In this document: positions 37,944 through 46,111 of the stretch, piece by piece
How the letters are laid out: each line of letters begins with the position of its first letter
Numbering within the stretch: position 1 is the stretch's first letter
Source of the DNA: Betaproteobacteria bacterium
GTDB taxonomy: Bacteria > Pseudomonadota > Gammaproteobacteria > Burkholderiales > SG8-39
Assembly: GCA_016210745.1 (NCBI GenBank)
Contig: JACQTO010000112.1
Location: 1 to 48,520 of the forward strand
DNA length: 48,520 nt
Reading direction: 5' to 3'
Program-made: the position numbers and the translations under genes
Notes under the pieces: generated by a model
Told to the model about the DNA's origin: nothing
Seen by the model: only the letters and a program-made list of their open reading frames with translations
Databases searched by the model: none

Positions 37944-38846
37944 TCAGCGCTCGTGCCCCTTGAGTCTGCCTTTGGCAAAATCGATGAACGCATTCACAAG
38001 CCGCGAACGAAATTTTTCCTTAGGGTAGACAAGCGACAGCGTCCTGATGAGTTTGGGCGCAAGCGGCAGGGCAATCAGTTCGCCCAGCTTCTTTTCCTTT
38101 TCAATCGCGACGCGCGACATGATCGCGAATCCCATGCCCACGGCGACTACACCTTTCAGAGCTTCGGGGCTGCCCAGTTCCATCTCGATGTTCAGATCTT
38201 CCAGACTGATACCTGACTTGCGGAAATAAAGATCGGTGAATTCGCGTGTTCCCGATCCGGCCTCCCGGCTGATGTACGGGTACGGGAGCAACTGCTTGGG
38301 CGAAACCTGTTTGTGCTGTGCCAGCGGGTGCTCCGGCGAGACTATCACTTGCAGCTCGTCCTCGCAGCATACCTCGGTGAGAAGCGCTGGCAGGTGCGAC
38401 GGGGCCTCTATGAGGCCGATGTCGAGCATATGCTCGGCGACCCGGTTTTCTATAGTCTCGGAATTGGCGACGAAGAGCTTGGCATGGACCTCCGGATAGC
38501 GCGTCTTGAACTCACCCAACACGCGAGGCAGCATGAATTCTGCAATGGTGGTGCTGGCGCCTATCAGCAGCGGGCCGGAGACCCTGCCCGTTATTTCCCT
38601 GAGCTTCGTCTCGAGCTCGCTCGAAAGCGCGAGGATGCGATCGGCGTAATCGAGCACCAGATCGCCCGCCGGCGTAAGCGAGATTCTGCCGTGTCCGCGC
38701 TCGAACAGTCGGGTGTTGTAGTGCTCCTCGAGCTGCTTGATCTGGAAAGTCACCGCCGGCTGAGTCATGAACAGGACCTCGGCGGCCTTGGTAAAGCTCA
38801 TCTGCTTCGCAACCGCGTGAAACACTTGCAGCCTTCGGTCCGCCAT
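37944..38846 (-). CDS. LysR-family transcriptional regulator
   Basis: A 300-aa protein. The N-terminal winged helix-turn-helix (about 1-60) contains FHAVAKQMSFTKAAEVLFMT and QPAVTFQIKQLEEHYNTRLF. The C-terminal effector domain has type-2 periplasmic fold features (GPLLIGASTTIAEFMLPRVL). The ATG at 38846 follows a good Shine-Dalgarno GGAGG; 12 further upstream codons are open but unlikely. It is divergent from lplT and upstream of alr; either could be a target. Ligand unknown. Confidence 0.92.
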   Translation of the reverse strand: MADRRLQVFHAVAKQMSFTKAAEVLFMTQPAVTFQIKQLEEHYNTRLFERGHGRISLTPAGDLVLDYADRILALSSELETKLREITGRVSGPLLIGASTTIAEFMLPRVLGEFKTRYPEVHAKLFVANSETIENRVAEHMLDIGLIEAPSHLPALLTEVCCEDELQVIVSPEHPLAQHKQVSPKQLLPYPYISREAGSGTREFTDLYFRKSGISLEDLNIEMELGSPEALKGVVAVGMGFAIMSRVAIEKEKKLGELIALPLAPKLIRTLSLVYPKEKFRSRLVNAFIDFAKGRLKGHER

Positions 38847-38960
38847 CACGCCCTCCGTTGCCCCGGACAGTAATTGAACCATAACTCATGCAGAGGCCAC
38901 CAGTTGCTGTACGGCATCGCGCCCGGCGCAGGTTTGCCGCATTGGCCCGTCACCTCATGG

Positions 38961-38966
38961 TATAAA
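38961..38966 (+). promoter_or_regulatory. Possible -10 element for the lplT leader
   Basis: TATAAA in the lysR-lplT divergent gap. A matching -35 at standard spacing is not clear. If used, transcription would begin about 35 nt before the first mini-ORF (39007). Confidence 0.3.
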
Positions 38967-39006
38967 GCGGGCTTCCTGGGACCGGATTGGTATTCATGGA
39001 GCCTCG

Positions 39007-39030
39007 ATGCATTTAGCATTAGCACGATGA
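39007..39030 (+). CDS. 7-codon leader ORF upstream of lplT
   Basis: ATG at 39007 with GGAG five bases upstream encodes MHLALAR and stops at a TGA that overlaps the ATG of the next mini-ORF (ATGA). Short length makes chance possible; the ribosome-binding site and the chained overlap argue for a translated leader. Confidence 0.35.
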   Translation: MHLALAR

Positions 39031-39137
39031 AGCGCGGCTTTTACACCATCATGGCGGCGCCAAGAACAGCCACAGTGAGAATTCACCGCGCCGCCAGAAC
39101 CCTCCGTCTAAGCGGCTGCGGGGGCCGGGAAAAATGA
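39027..39137 (+). CDS. 36-aa mini-ORF duplicating the LplT N-terminus
   Basis: Its first 11 residues, MKRGFYTIMAA, are identical to the first 11 of LplT, 107 bp downstream, while the DNA differs at three synonymous third positions. The rest is Arg/Thr-rich. Its TGA stop overlaps the lplT ATG (ATGA), and its own ATG overlaps the stop of a 7-codon ORF. This looks like a chain of coupled leader peptides or an old partial duplication kept under coding constraint. Confidence 0.5.
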   Translation: MKRGFYTIMAAPRTATVRIHRAARTLRLSGCGGREK

Positions 39138-40429
39138 AACGCGGTTTCTACACCATCATGGCGGCGCAATTCTTTAGTTCGCTCGCCGACAATGCGCTGC
39201 TCATCGCCGCCATCGCGCTGCTCGCAGAGCTCTCGGGTCCGGCCTGGATGGCCCCGCTGCTGAAGTTCTTCTTCACCCTCTCCTACGTCATGCTCGCCCC
39301 CTTCGTGGGCGCATTCGCCGACTCGATGCCCAAGGGACGCGTCATGTTCATCACGAACATGGTCAAGATCGTAGGCTGCGCCATGCTGCTGTTCTACGAA
39401 CTCGCATCGCCGGCGGGAGTGCAAGGCTATGTCATGGTGCTCGTCGCATACGCGGTCGTCGGACTGGGTGCCGCAGCCTATTCCCCCGCGAAATACGGCA
39501 TACTCACCGAGTTGCTGCCGCCGCGGCAGCTCGTCCTCGCCAACGGCTGGATCGAGGGGTTGACCGTGGCTTCCATCATCCTCGGCGTGCTGCTCGGCGG
39601 AGCCCTCATCAGCCCGGCGATATCCCACCTGCTGCTCGCCCCCGAGAAGGCCTACCTCGCCGCCGGCATCGACACGCCGGCGGAGGCGGCGATCCCGCTG
39701 ATCGCCCTGATCTACATTGTCGCGGCGATCTTCAATCTGTTCATCCCCGACACCGGCGCGCACTACGAGCCCCAGCGCACCAACCCGTTGCTGCTGATGA
39801 GCGATTTCTGGGGGTGCTTCACCACGCTCTGGCGCGACAAACTGGGTCAGATCACGCTCGCGGTCACCACCTTGTTCTGGGGCGCCGGCGCCACGCTCCA
39901 GTTCCTCGTGCTCAGGTGGGCGGAAATGCATCTTGGCCTGCCGCTGTCGAAGGGGGCCATTCTTCAGGGCATCACCGCGGTCGGCATCGCCCTTGGGGCG
40001 GTATTCGCTGCGCGATTCATTCCGTTGCACCGGTCGCTTGCGGTGCTGCCGGTCGGAATCGCCATGGGAATCGTCGTGATGCTGATGGTGTTCGTTTCGG
40101 CAATGCCTTTGGTGTACCTGTTTCTCATTGCGGTGGGCGTGTTGGCCGGATGTTTCGTCGTGCCGATGAATGCGCTGTTGCAGCACCGCGGACACGTGCT
40201 GCTATCCGCCGGGCACTCGATCGCGGTGCAGAATTTCAATGAGAACCTGGCGATCTTGGCCATGCTGGCGATCTATTCGGGCATGGTCGCGACCAATCTG
40301 AGCATCTACACCATCATGGTGATTTTCGGCCTCTTCGTATCCGCAACCATGCTGATGGTGATGCTCCGACATCGCTACAACCAGAGCAAAGGCGATTCGC
40401 TCCATCTGATAGGGATGGAGAAGCATTGA
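39134..40429 (+). CDS. lplT: Lysophospholipid transporter LplT
   Basis: A 431-aa major facilitator superfamily protein with about 12 hydrophobic helices. It starts MKRGFYTIMAAQFFSSLADN, then YVMLAPFVGAFADSMPKGRV, typical of LplT. It flips lysophospholipids across the inner membrane for re-acylation. Its upstream GGGCCGGGAAAA is a weak ribosome-binding site, and the ATG overlaps the stop of a leader ORF, so translation is likely coupled. Repeat R4 follows the stop. Confidence 0.94.
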   Translation: MKRGFYTIMAAQFFSSLADNALLIAAIALLAELSGPAWMAPLLKFFFTLSYVMLAPFVGAFADSMPKGRVMFITNMVKIVGCAMLLFYELASPAGVQGYVMVLVAYAVVGLGAAAYSPAKYGILTELLPPRQLVLANGWIEGLTVASIILGVLLGGALISPAISHLLLAPEKAYLAAGIDTPAEAAIPLIALIYIVAAIFNLFIPDTGAHYEPQRTNPLLLMSDFWGCFTTLWRDKLGQITLAVTTLFWGAGATLQFLVLRWAEMHLGLPLSKGAILQGITAVGIALGAVFAARFIPLHRSLAVLPVGIAMGIVVMLMVFVSAMPLVYLFLIAVGVLAGCFVVPMNALLQHRGHVLLSAGHSIAVQNFNENLAILAMLAIYSGMVATNLSIYTIMVIFGLFVSATMLMVMLRHRYNQSKGDSLHLIGMEKH

Positions 40430-40451
40430 AATTTGGCTTCCAGCGTTGCCA

Positions 40452-40646
40452 TGTTGCGCGGACGAAATGCCGTCCGCGCGGATCGCCGATTATGCACGGA
40501 TGAAGAAACCCTCCGTGCATCATCGGCGATCTCATATTAAAACGCCGGACCTTCCGTGCCGTTACGCGTAACCGGGTTTGGCGCGCGCAGCGCGCAAGGC
40601 CGCGGTCGGCCGAGAATCGTCAACGTTGACTCGTAGCTGACTAAAC
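40452..40646 (+). repeat. Modular intergenic repeat, copy R4
   Basis: It reads TGTTGCGCGGACGAAATGCC, then GTCCGCGCGGATCGCCGATT, a hairpin GATCGCCGAT...ATCGGCGATC (40490-40541), AAAACGCCGGAC, GTAACCGGG, TTTGGCGCGCGCAGCGCGCA and CCGCGGTCGGC. The second hairpin (GTACGGAT type) is cleanly missing. The last 30 bases resemble the CAACAGT...GTGACT module. It lies between convergent lplT and the TPM-domain gene. Confidence 0.86.
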
Positions 40647-40652
40647 CCAGTT

Positions 40653-41165
40653 TCAGAATCCTGAATCCTGGACAATCACCGGCTTATTGGACAACTCGTC
40701 CGGATTTGCTCCCGACGCCGGAAAGTGTTTCGCCAGCAGGTCGCTGATCGCCTGCAAGCCTAGAACCGTTCCCTGCTCGAACTCACGGCGCGCAAAGGCG
40801 CGCTCCATCTGACTGCAGATCGCCTCCCAGCCGGCCGGGCCCACCCGGGCATGGATGCCGCGATCTGCAACGATTTCGACGTCCCGATCCGCAAGCAGTA
40901 CATAGACAAGTACGCCCGAATTGTGCTCGGTATCCCAGACGCGCAGCCGGCCGAACAGTTCTATGGCGCGCTGGCGCGCTGAAACGCCGCCGATCAGCGA
41001 CTCGAACGGCAGCGAGGCTTCGACGGCGAAACGAAGCTCGCCCATGTGGCGCGTCTCCTGCTCAGAGGTCACGCGCTCGATTGCGCGCATCGTCTGCCTC
41101 GGGAAAGCGCGCCGCACCGACCAGCGGTCGCAGAACAGGTGCCGAAGCATTCGTCTTAAATTCAT
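40653..41165 (-). CDS. TPM-domain protein, soluble type
   Basis: A 170-aa protein matching the TPM domain (also called YgcG/TPM_phosphatase). Recognisable parts are GELRFAVEASLPFESLIGG, RQRAIELFGRLRVWDTEHNS and LADRDVEIVADRGIHARVG. No signal peptide or membrane helix is present. It follows the larger TPM protein by 7 bp and completes a LemA-TPM-TPM operon. The biochemical role of this set is not established; membrane or cell-envelope functions have been proposed for relatives. Confidence 0.88.
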   Translation of the reverse strand: MNLRRMLRHLFCDRWSVRRAFPRQTMRAIERVTSEQETRHMGELRFAVEASLPFESLIGGVSARQRAIELFGRLRVWDTEHNSGVLVYVLLADRDVEIVADRGIHARVGPAGWEAICSQMERAFARREFEQGTVLGLQAISDLLAKHFPASGANPDELSNKPVIVQDSGF

Positions 41166-41172
41166 GTCGATC

Positions 41173-42186
41173 TCACCAGCGTCCCGAGGCGCCGCCGCCG
41201 CCGAAACCGCCGCCACCGCCCGAAAAACCACCTCCACCCGACCAACCGCCGCCTGACCAACCACCGCCCGGCCATCCACCACCGTATCTGCCGCCGACCA
41301 ATCGCCCGGCCGACGAGCCCGCGATGAGGGTGAAAATGAATCCGGCGATTGCCGCGAGCACCGTGACGATCAACGTGCCCGTGATGAGCCACGCCGCTCC
41401 GCCCGCGATGGCAGAGACCAGCGACGAACCGAACGCGCGGCCGAACACCGCGCTCAGAATCCGGCCCAAAACCAAGGCCAGCATCAGCACGACCACGAAA
41501 AGGGACTCGTAGGCTTCCCAGGACTGTGCCTGTTTCCCCCGCGCATTCACTGGTGCCAGCGGCTCGCCATCGATCAGCTTCATCAAGCTGTCGGCGCCGG
41601 CCGCGATGCCGCCATAGAAGTCGTTGGCGAGGAAATGCGGCGCTATGACCTCGCGGATCACGCGCTTTGCGATCACGTCCGGTATCGCACCCTCGAGCCC
41701 GCGGCCGACCTCGATGCGAAGCTGCTGGTCGTCTTTGGCGATGACCAGGATGATGCCGTCATCGACTCCGGCGCGGCCGATCTTCCACTGGTCGGCCACG
41801 CGGATCGAGTACTCCTCGATGGTCTCCGGCTTGACGCTTGGCACCATCAGCACCGCGATCTGGCTTCCCTTCCTGCGCTCGAATTCGCTCAGGGATTGCT
41901 CAAGCGTCTGAATGTGCGGCGCAGAAAGGGTGCCGGTAAGATCGGTGACGCGTGCCCTGAGCGGCGGGACCTGAATCTCGTTGGCGGCCAACGCCGCATT
42001 GGCCAGGACCAGGGCGAGTACCAGCGTGGCCACAGGAGCGCCAAAGCGCGCCGAAACTATCGATCGCCAATAAAACCGCCAGCGTGTCAAAGCGCCCCAA
42101 GCGAGCCGCGGCCGCTCGATTTTCGCCAAACGGTCAAAGGGAATCCTCTCCCCCGTGTCGGCAGCCATGGCGACGGTCATGGCCAT
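41173..42186 (-). CDS. TPM-domain membrane protein with Gly-rich C-terminus
   Basis: A 337-aa protein. A hydrophobic signal/anchor (VATLVLALVLANAALAANEI) precedes the TPM domain (about 72-200: ARVTDLTGTLSAPHIQTLEQ, IGRAGVDDGIILVIAKDD). Transmembrane helices follow at about 225-300, and the tail consists of GGGWSGGG-like repeats. The annotated ATG gives 48 residues before the hydrophobic segment; an in-frame TTG at 42090 would give a more normal signal peptide. It lies 9 bp after lemA. Confidence 0.9.
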   Translation of the reverse strand: MAMTVAMAADTGERIPFDRLAKIERPRLAWGALTRWRFYWRSIVSARFGAPVATLVLALVLANAALAANEIQVPPLRARVTDLTGTLSAPHIQTLEQSLSEFERRKGSQIAVLMVPSVKPETIEEYSIRVADQWKIGRAGVDDGIILVIAKDDQQLRIEVGRGLEGAIPDVIAKRVIREVIAPHFLANDFYGGIAAGADSLMKLIDGEPLAPVNARGKQAQSWEAYESLFVVVLMLALVLGRILSAVFGRAFGSSLVSAIAGGAAWLITGTLIVTVLAAIAGFIFTLIAGSSAGRLVGGRYGGGWPGGGWSGGGWSGGGGFSGGGGGFGGGGASGRW

Positions 42187-42195
42187 GTGGCGGCG

Positions 42196-42810
42196 CTACT
42201 TGGCGGCCGCCGGCATAGGCTGCTTGCCGAAATCCACCTTGGGCGGTGCGGCGATCGCTTTTTCGTTCTCGACCGTGAAATTGGGTTTCACCTGATAGCC
42301 GAACATCATCGCCGTCAGGTTGACCGGAAACTGGCGCACGAGCACGTTGTAATCCTGCACCGACTTGATGTAGCGGTTGCGCGCAACGGCGATGCGATTT
42401 TCGGTGCCCTCGAGCTGCGCCTGCAAGTCGCGGAAATTCTGGTCAGACTTGAGCTGCGGATAGTTTTCCGCAACCGCCAGCAACCTCGAAAGCGCGCTCG
42501 TCATGCTGGCCTGCGCTTCCAGAAATCTGCGGAACGCGGCCTCGTCGTTGATCAGTTCCGGCGTCGCCTGAATGCTCCCCACCCGGGCGCGTGCCTCGGT
42601 CACCTGCGCAAACACCTGCTGCTCCTGCGCCGCGAACCCTTTCACCGTTTCCACCAGGTTTGGAACAAGATCGGCGCGCCGTTGGTACTGATTGAGCACC
42701 TCGGACCAACCCGCTTTCACCCCTTCATCGAGGCGCTGGATATCGTTGTAGCCGCAACCGGAAAGAAGCGCGGTCGCTAGAGCGAGAACGGCAAAAAAGG
42801 TAGCGCGCAT
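42196..42810 (-). CDS. LemA family lipoprotein
   Basis: A 204-aa protein with lipobox LLSGCGYNDIQ and the LemA pattern QYQRRADLVPNLVETVKGFA (long helical domain), later DLQAQLEGTENRIAVARNRY and VNLTAMMFGY. Predicted to be outward-facing and membrane-anchored. It is the first gene of the LemA-TPM-TPM operon. No enzymatic function is known. Confidence 0.94.
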   Translation of the reverse strand: MRATFFAVLALATALLSGCGYNDIQRLDEGVKAGWSEVLNQYQRRADLVPNLVETVKGFAAQEQQVFAQVTEARARVGSIQATPELINDEAAFRRFLEAQASMTSALSRLLAVAENYPQLKSDQNFRDLQAQLEGTENRIAVARNRYIKSVQDYNVLVRQFPVNLTAMMFGYQVKPNFTVENEKAIAAPPKVDFGKQPMPAAAK

Positions 42811-42865
42811 GCTGTCTCCTTCAACAAGTGCAACCTTTCCCTATATTTGGGCGACAAGCCCTATT

Positions 42866-43711
42866 TCAATTGCCGCCCTGTCCCGACTTCAGGTCCGCCA
42901 TCACGCGGCGGGCAAAACACAGATCCTCCCAGGCCTTGGCCTTGTCCGGCAGATTGCGCAGCAGGTATGCAGGATGGTAGGTCACGACCAGCGGCACACC
43001 CCGATAACGGTGCCGCTTGCCGCGCAGGCTCGCGATCGAGGCGTCGGTATCGAGCAGGGCCTGCACGGCAAATCGCCCCATGGCAAGGATCAGTTTGGGC
43101 TGAATGAGCTCGATTTGCCGCATCAAGTGCGGACTGCACTGCGCCACCTCGTACGCCTCGGGATTGCGGTTGCGCGGGGGCCTGCACTTGAGCACGTTGG
43201 CGATGTAGATGTTGTCGCCGCGCGTGAGGCCGATCGAAGCCAGCATGTTGTCGAGCAGTCGCCCAGCCTGTCCCACGAACGGTTCGCCACGCGCATCCTC
43301 CTCGGCTCCCGGCGCTTCGCCCACCAGCAGCCATTCAGCATGCTCGTCTCCGATACCGAAGACGCTCTGAGTGCGGCTCTTGGAAAGAGGGCACGCCGTG
43401 CAATTCGCGACCGCCGCCTTCAATTCGGGCCAAGCCATGCGCAAAATGCTCGCCGCGCGATCTTCCCCCGCAGGCTGCGCTGTCGTCGGAGGTATTCGCG
43501 CCGATTCCTCGCTGCTCGTCGAAGACTCCTCCCGCTTCAGACTCGCCTGCAAATTCTCAATCCCAGATCCTGGATCCTGGATCCTGGATCCTGAATCCTG
43601 CTTTTCCGATCCTGAATCCCGAATCCCGGATCCTGATTCCTCTCTCGCACGCAGCCGCCAAATCGGCCCGAGGCCCATCTCGTCGAGGAATTCGTTTCGG
43701 CGCGCAGTCAT
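42866..43711 (-). CDS. Family 4 uracil-DNA glycosylase with repeat-derived insertion
   Basis: A 281-aa iron-sulfur uracil-DNA glycosylase that excises uracil from DNA. The active site is LVGEAPGAEEDARGEPFVGQ, and VVTYHPAYLLRN is the C-terminal motif. Cluster cysteines are visible in NCTACPLSKSRTQ, VLKCRPPRNRNP and AQCSPHL. The N-terminal linker (about residues 24-52) is a low-complexity Gly/Ser/Asp/Arg stretch encoded by a GGATTCAGG-type tandem repeat, unlike the usual family linker. The reading frame is intact. It is 3 bp after rimI on the same strand. Confidence 0.93.
   Translation of the reverse strand: MTARRNEFLDEMGLGPIWRLRAREESGSGIRDSGSEKQDSGSRIQDPGSGIENLQASLKREESSTSSEESARIPPTTAQPAGEDRAASILRMAWPELKAAVANCTACPLSKSRTQSVFGIGDEHAEWLLVGEAPGAEEDARGEPFVGQAGRLLDNMLASIGLTRGDNIYIANVLKCRPPRNRNPEAYEVAQCSPHLMRQIELIQPKLILAMGRFAVQALLDTDASIASLRGKRHRYRGVPLVVTYHPAYLLRNLPDKAKAWEDLCFARRVMADLKSGQGGN
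43557..43642 (-). repeat. GGATTCAGG-type tandem repeat inside the glycosylase gene
   Basis: Imperfect 8-9 bp units of GGATCCAGG / GGATTCAGG / GGATTCGGG on the minus strand. The same motif forms an intergenic run at 45997-46038 and shorter pieces at 40653-40668 and 46219-46233. Confidence 0.85.
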
Positions 43712-43714
43712 GGG

Positions 43715-44176
43715 CTACAAGTCCAGAGCGAACAGGAGCGCGTCCTCGCGGCCCGCCTGCGCGGGATAGTAGCCGCGGCGCACCGCCACCTGGCGAAATC
43801 CGTGTTTCGAGTACAGGAGCTTTCCCGCTTCGTTCGACGGCCGGACTTCGAGAAACAGCTGCCGCGCCCCGTAGCGCTTGGCCACGTGGATCAAGTTTTC
43901 CAGCATACGGCTTCCGTGGCCGCGCCGCTGCACGCGCGCATCGATGCTGAGATTCAGCAGATGCGCTTCGCCCGCCCCCAGCATCATCACCGCATACCCA
44001 AGCAGCCGGCGTTCGCAGCGATACACCGAACAACTGTAGCCGGCGCGCAGCGAGTCGATGAAATTGCCGCTGGTCCAGGGGAATTCGTAGACGCGCCGCT
44101 CGATCTTCATTACCTCATCGATGTCGTCCTCGGTCATCGGCTCGATCGAGGGTTGCGGCTGCAGGATTGCGCTCAT
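43715..44176 (-). CDS. rimI: Ribosomal protein S18 alanine N-acetyltransferase
   Basis: A 153-aa GNAT-fold acetyltransferase. The acetyl-CoA loop is RVQRRGHGSRMLENLI (QRRGHG). EFPWTSGNFIDSLRAGY is the RimI-typical N-terminal motif, and VRRGYYPAQAGREDALLF the C-terminal one. It acetylates the N-terminus of S18. It lies between tsaB and the glycosylase gene on the same strand, the common tsaB-rimI arrangement. Confidence 0.94.
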   Translation of the reverse strand: MSAILQPQPSIEPMTEDDIDEVMKIERRVYEFPWTSGNFIDSLRAGYSCSVYRCERRLLGYAVMMLGAGEAHLLNLSIDARVQRRGHGSRMLENLIHVAKRYGARQLFLEVRPSNEAGKLLYSKHGFRQVAVRRGYYPAQAGREDALLFALDL

Positions 44177-44213
44177 GGATTATGTTTCGTGTACATTCGG
44201 GCGCGGCAATCTT

Positions 44214-44900
44214 TCATCTTCTCTCGCTTGTTTTCAGCGCCACCTTGTCCCGCAGATAGATGGGAACGGCACTCGCCGGAGCTTCGCCTTCCCCGCGCTC
44301 GAACGACACCCTCGCGAGCCGCAGCACTGCCTCGGCGGTCGGGGCCAATTCCGGGCGCACGGCGCTAAGCGAGCCGCCGAGCCGCGCGCAAAGCGCTGCG
44401 CCGTGCGCGAGGAACCCATTGCCGCACCCGACCCAACCCTCGCTCTCCATTAGCGGCAGCGATTCCGGCTTGCAAAGCCCCGGCGCATGAATTTGTTCCC
44501 AGTCTGCCGCGCCGCGCCGGTACGCGGCATGGTACACCTCCCCCATGCGCGCATTGATGCAGGCGATGGCGCGCGGCGCTCCGGACTGCTCGGCAAGCGC
44601 AAGCAAAGTGCTTATGCCAAGCACCTTGAGCGAGCCCGCCAGCGCCAGGCCCTGCGCGACCCCGCAGGCAATGCGCAGTCCGGTGAATGATCCGGGACCC
44701 GCGCCGTAGGCGATGGCGTTCAGATCGCGCAGCGCAAGTCCGGCCTCGGACAGCAGGGCGTCGATCGAGTCGAGGATCAGTTCGGCATGGCGCTGTCCCG
44801 CCGCGATATGAAGCGTGCGCACCTCCGCTTCGCGGCTCACGGCCAACGACAAAAAATCCGAGGAAGTCTCAACCGCGAGCAGGTTCAAGTCGGCGGGCAA
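44214..44900 (-). CDS. tsaB: tRNA threonylcarbamoyladenosine biosynthesis protein TsaB
   Basis: A 228-aa ASKHA-fold protein needed, with TsaC/TsaD/TsaE, for the t6A modification of tRNA. The N-terminal motif is NLLAVETSSDFLSLAV, and the family signature AIAYGAGPGSFTGLRIACGV is intact. No ATG is available near the start; the frame opens with TTG at 44900, and a TTG four codons later (giving MNLLAVETS) is equally plausible. It is divergent from the Bug gene and upstream of rimI. Confidence 0.94.
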   Translation of the reverse strand: MPADLNLLAVETSSDFLSLAVSREAEVRTLHIAAGQRHAELILDSIDALLSEAGLALRDLNAIAYGAGPGSFTGLRIACGVAQGLALAGSLKVLGISTLLALAEQSGAPRAIACINARMGEVYHAAYRRGAADWEQIHAPGLCKPESLPLMESEGWVGCGNGFLAHGAALCARLGGSLSAVRPELAPTAEAVLRLARVSFERGEGEAPASAVPIYLRDKVALKTSERR

Positions 44901-44982
44901 TGGAATGACGGCGGCGCACTCATAGGCTGCAATTTTATCGGATCGCTGCCGCCCGGGAGCGCCTCCCTATTGATTCAGGGGG

Positions 44983-44998
44983 TAGAATCGGCGAATCC
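44983..44998 (+). promoter_or_regulatory. Conserved promoter-like block before Bug gene 1
   Basis: TAGAATCGGCGAATCC here matches TAGAATCCGCCAATCC at 47383-47398, both ending about 25 bp before the start codon of a Bug gene. TAGAAT is a good -10 candidate; no -35 is evident. Confidence 0.5.
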
Positions 44999-45022
44999 TT
45001 GGACACGCATTGGGGAGAACCG

Positions 45023-45994
45023 ATGATCCGCCATCTTTTCGCCGCCGTTGTGTTCTTGTTTTGCGCCGCGCTCCAGGCCCAGGAAGCATACCCGAGCCGC
45101 CCCATCACCATGCTCGTGCCCTACCCGCCCGGCGGTGTCGCCGACCTGACCGGGCGGCCGACGGCATTCGCCATGGGAAAAACGCTGAAGCAGCGCATCA
45201 TCGTGGAGAACAGGGCCGGTGCGGGCGGGGCCATCGGCATGGCCGTGGTCGCCAGCGCCAAACCTGACGGCCACACGCTGCTGATGGCGCTGTCCTCGAT
45301 TTCGATCATTCCGGAGGCCGAGAGGCTATTCGAGCGCAAGCCGCCCTACGAGATGAACCAGTTGGCGCCGATCGCGCTCATTTCGGCCGATCCGACCGTG
45401 CTCGTGGTACGCAGCGATTCGCCGTGGAAAACGGTAAAGGATTTTGTCGACGACGCGAAAAAGCGCCCCGCCAAGATCAACTACGGCTCCTCCGGCATCT
45501 ACGGCACCCTGCACATTGCAATGGAAATCTTCGCGCACGCTGCCGATATCAAGCTCTGGCACGTTCCCTACACCGGCGGGGGCCCGGCGGTCACGGCCCT
45601 GCTCGGCGGTCAGATCGAAGCGCTCGCGTCCGGCCCCTCGGCGATCATCGGGCATGTCAAAGGCGGCAAGCTGAAAGTGCTCGGGAGCTGGGGTGACAAG
45701 CGCCTCGAATCGCTGCGCGATGTGCCGACCTTCAAGGAGCTGGGCTACGACGCCGAGTTCTACATCTGGTCGGGGCTCTTCGCCCCTGCCGGCACGCCCC
45801 CCTCGGTCATGGCCGCACTGCGCAATGCCGCGCGCTCTGCAGTGCAGGATCCGGACTTCAGGAACGCAATGGCAAAAATCGAAACCCCCATCAACTACCT
45901 CGATGCACCGGAATTCCAGAAGTTCTGGGACCGCGACGCCAAGAGGCTCGCCGCTGCAGTGCGGCGCATAGGGCGGATCGAAGATAAGAAGTAG
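45023..45994 (+). CDS. Tripartite tricarboxylate transporter substrate-binding protein (Bug family), paralogue 1
   Basis: A 323-aa periplasmic protein. The signal peptide MIRHLFAAVVFLFCAALQAQ is followed by YPSRPITMLVPYPPGGVADL, the Bug-family start. Other family blocks are KTLKQRIIVENRAGAGGAIG, DVPTFKELGYDAEFYIWSG and FAPAGTP. It binds a small, usually carboxylated solute in the periplasm. No TctA/TctB membrane genes are nearby. The ATG is preceded by GGGGAGAA. It is very similar to the second Bug protein downstream, with long shared stretches, so the pair arose by duplication. Confidence 0.94.
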   Translation: MIRHLFAAVVFLFCAALQAQEAYPSRPITMLVPYPPGGVADLTGRPTAFAMGKTLKQRIIVENRAGAGGAIGMAVVASAKPDGHTLLMALSSISIIPEAERLFERKPPYEMNQLAPIALISADPTVLVVRSDSPWKTVKDFVDDAKKRPAKINYGSSGIYGTLHIAMEIFAHAADIKLWHVPYTGGGPAVTALLGGQIEALASGPSAIIGHVKGGKLKVLGSWGDKRLESLRDVPTFKELGYDAEFYIWSGLFAPAGTPPSVMAALRNAARSAVQDPDFRNAMAKIETPINYLDAPEFQKFWDRDAKRLAAAVRRIGRIEDKK

Positions 45995-45996
45995 GG

Positions 45997-46038
45997 TCAG
46001 GATTCAGGAACCAGGATTCAGGATTCAGGATTCAGGAA
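45997..46038 (+). repeat. GGATTCAGG tandem repeat, intergenic
   Basis: Units of CAGGATTCAGGA and AGGATTCAGG follow the stop codon of Bug gene 1 within a few bases. A related inverted piece, CCGGATCCTGAATCCTGATT, lies at 46217-46236 before the next gene. Confidence 0.85.
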
Positions 46039-46111
46039 AGTTAGCCGCGTGGCCCCTAACTCCTAAACCGGACGAGCCCGAACCAAAGAAGTCGGTTTTG
46101 CCGTTTATCCA

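Noticed and set aside
41081-41512. Proline-rich plus-strand frame (PPPPKPPPPPEKPPPPDQPP-like)
   Set aside because: It is the complement of the Gly-rich tail of the TPM-domain protein.
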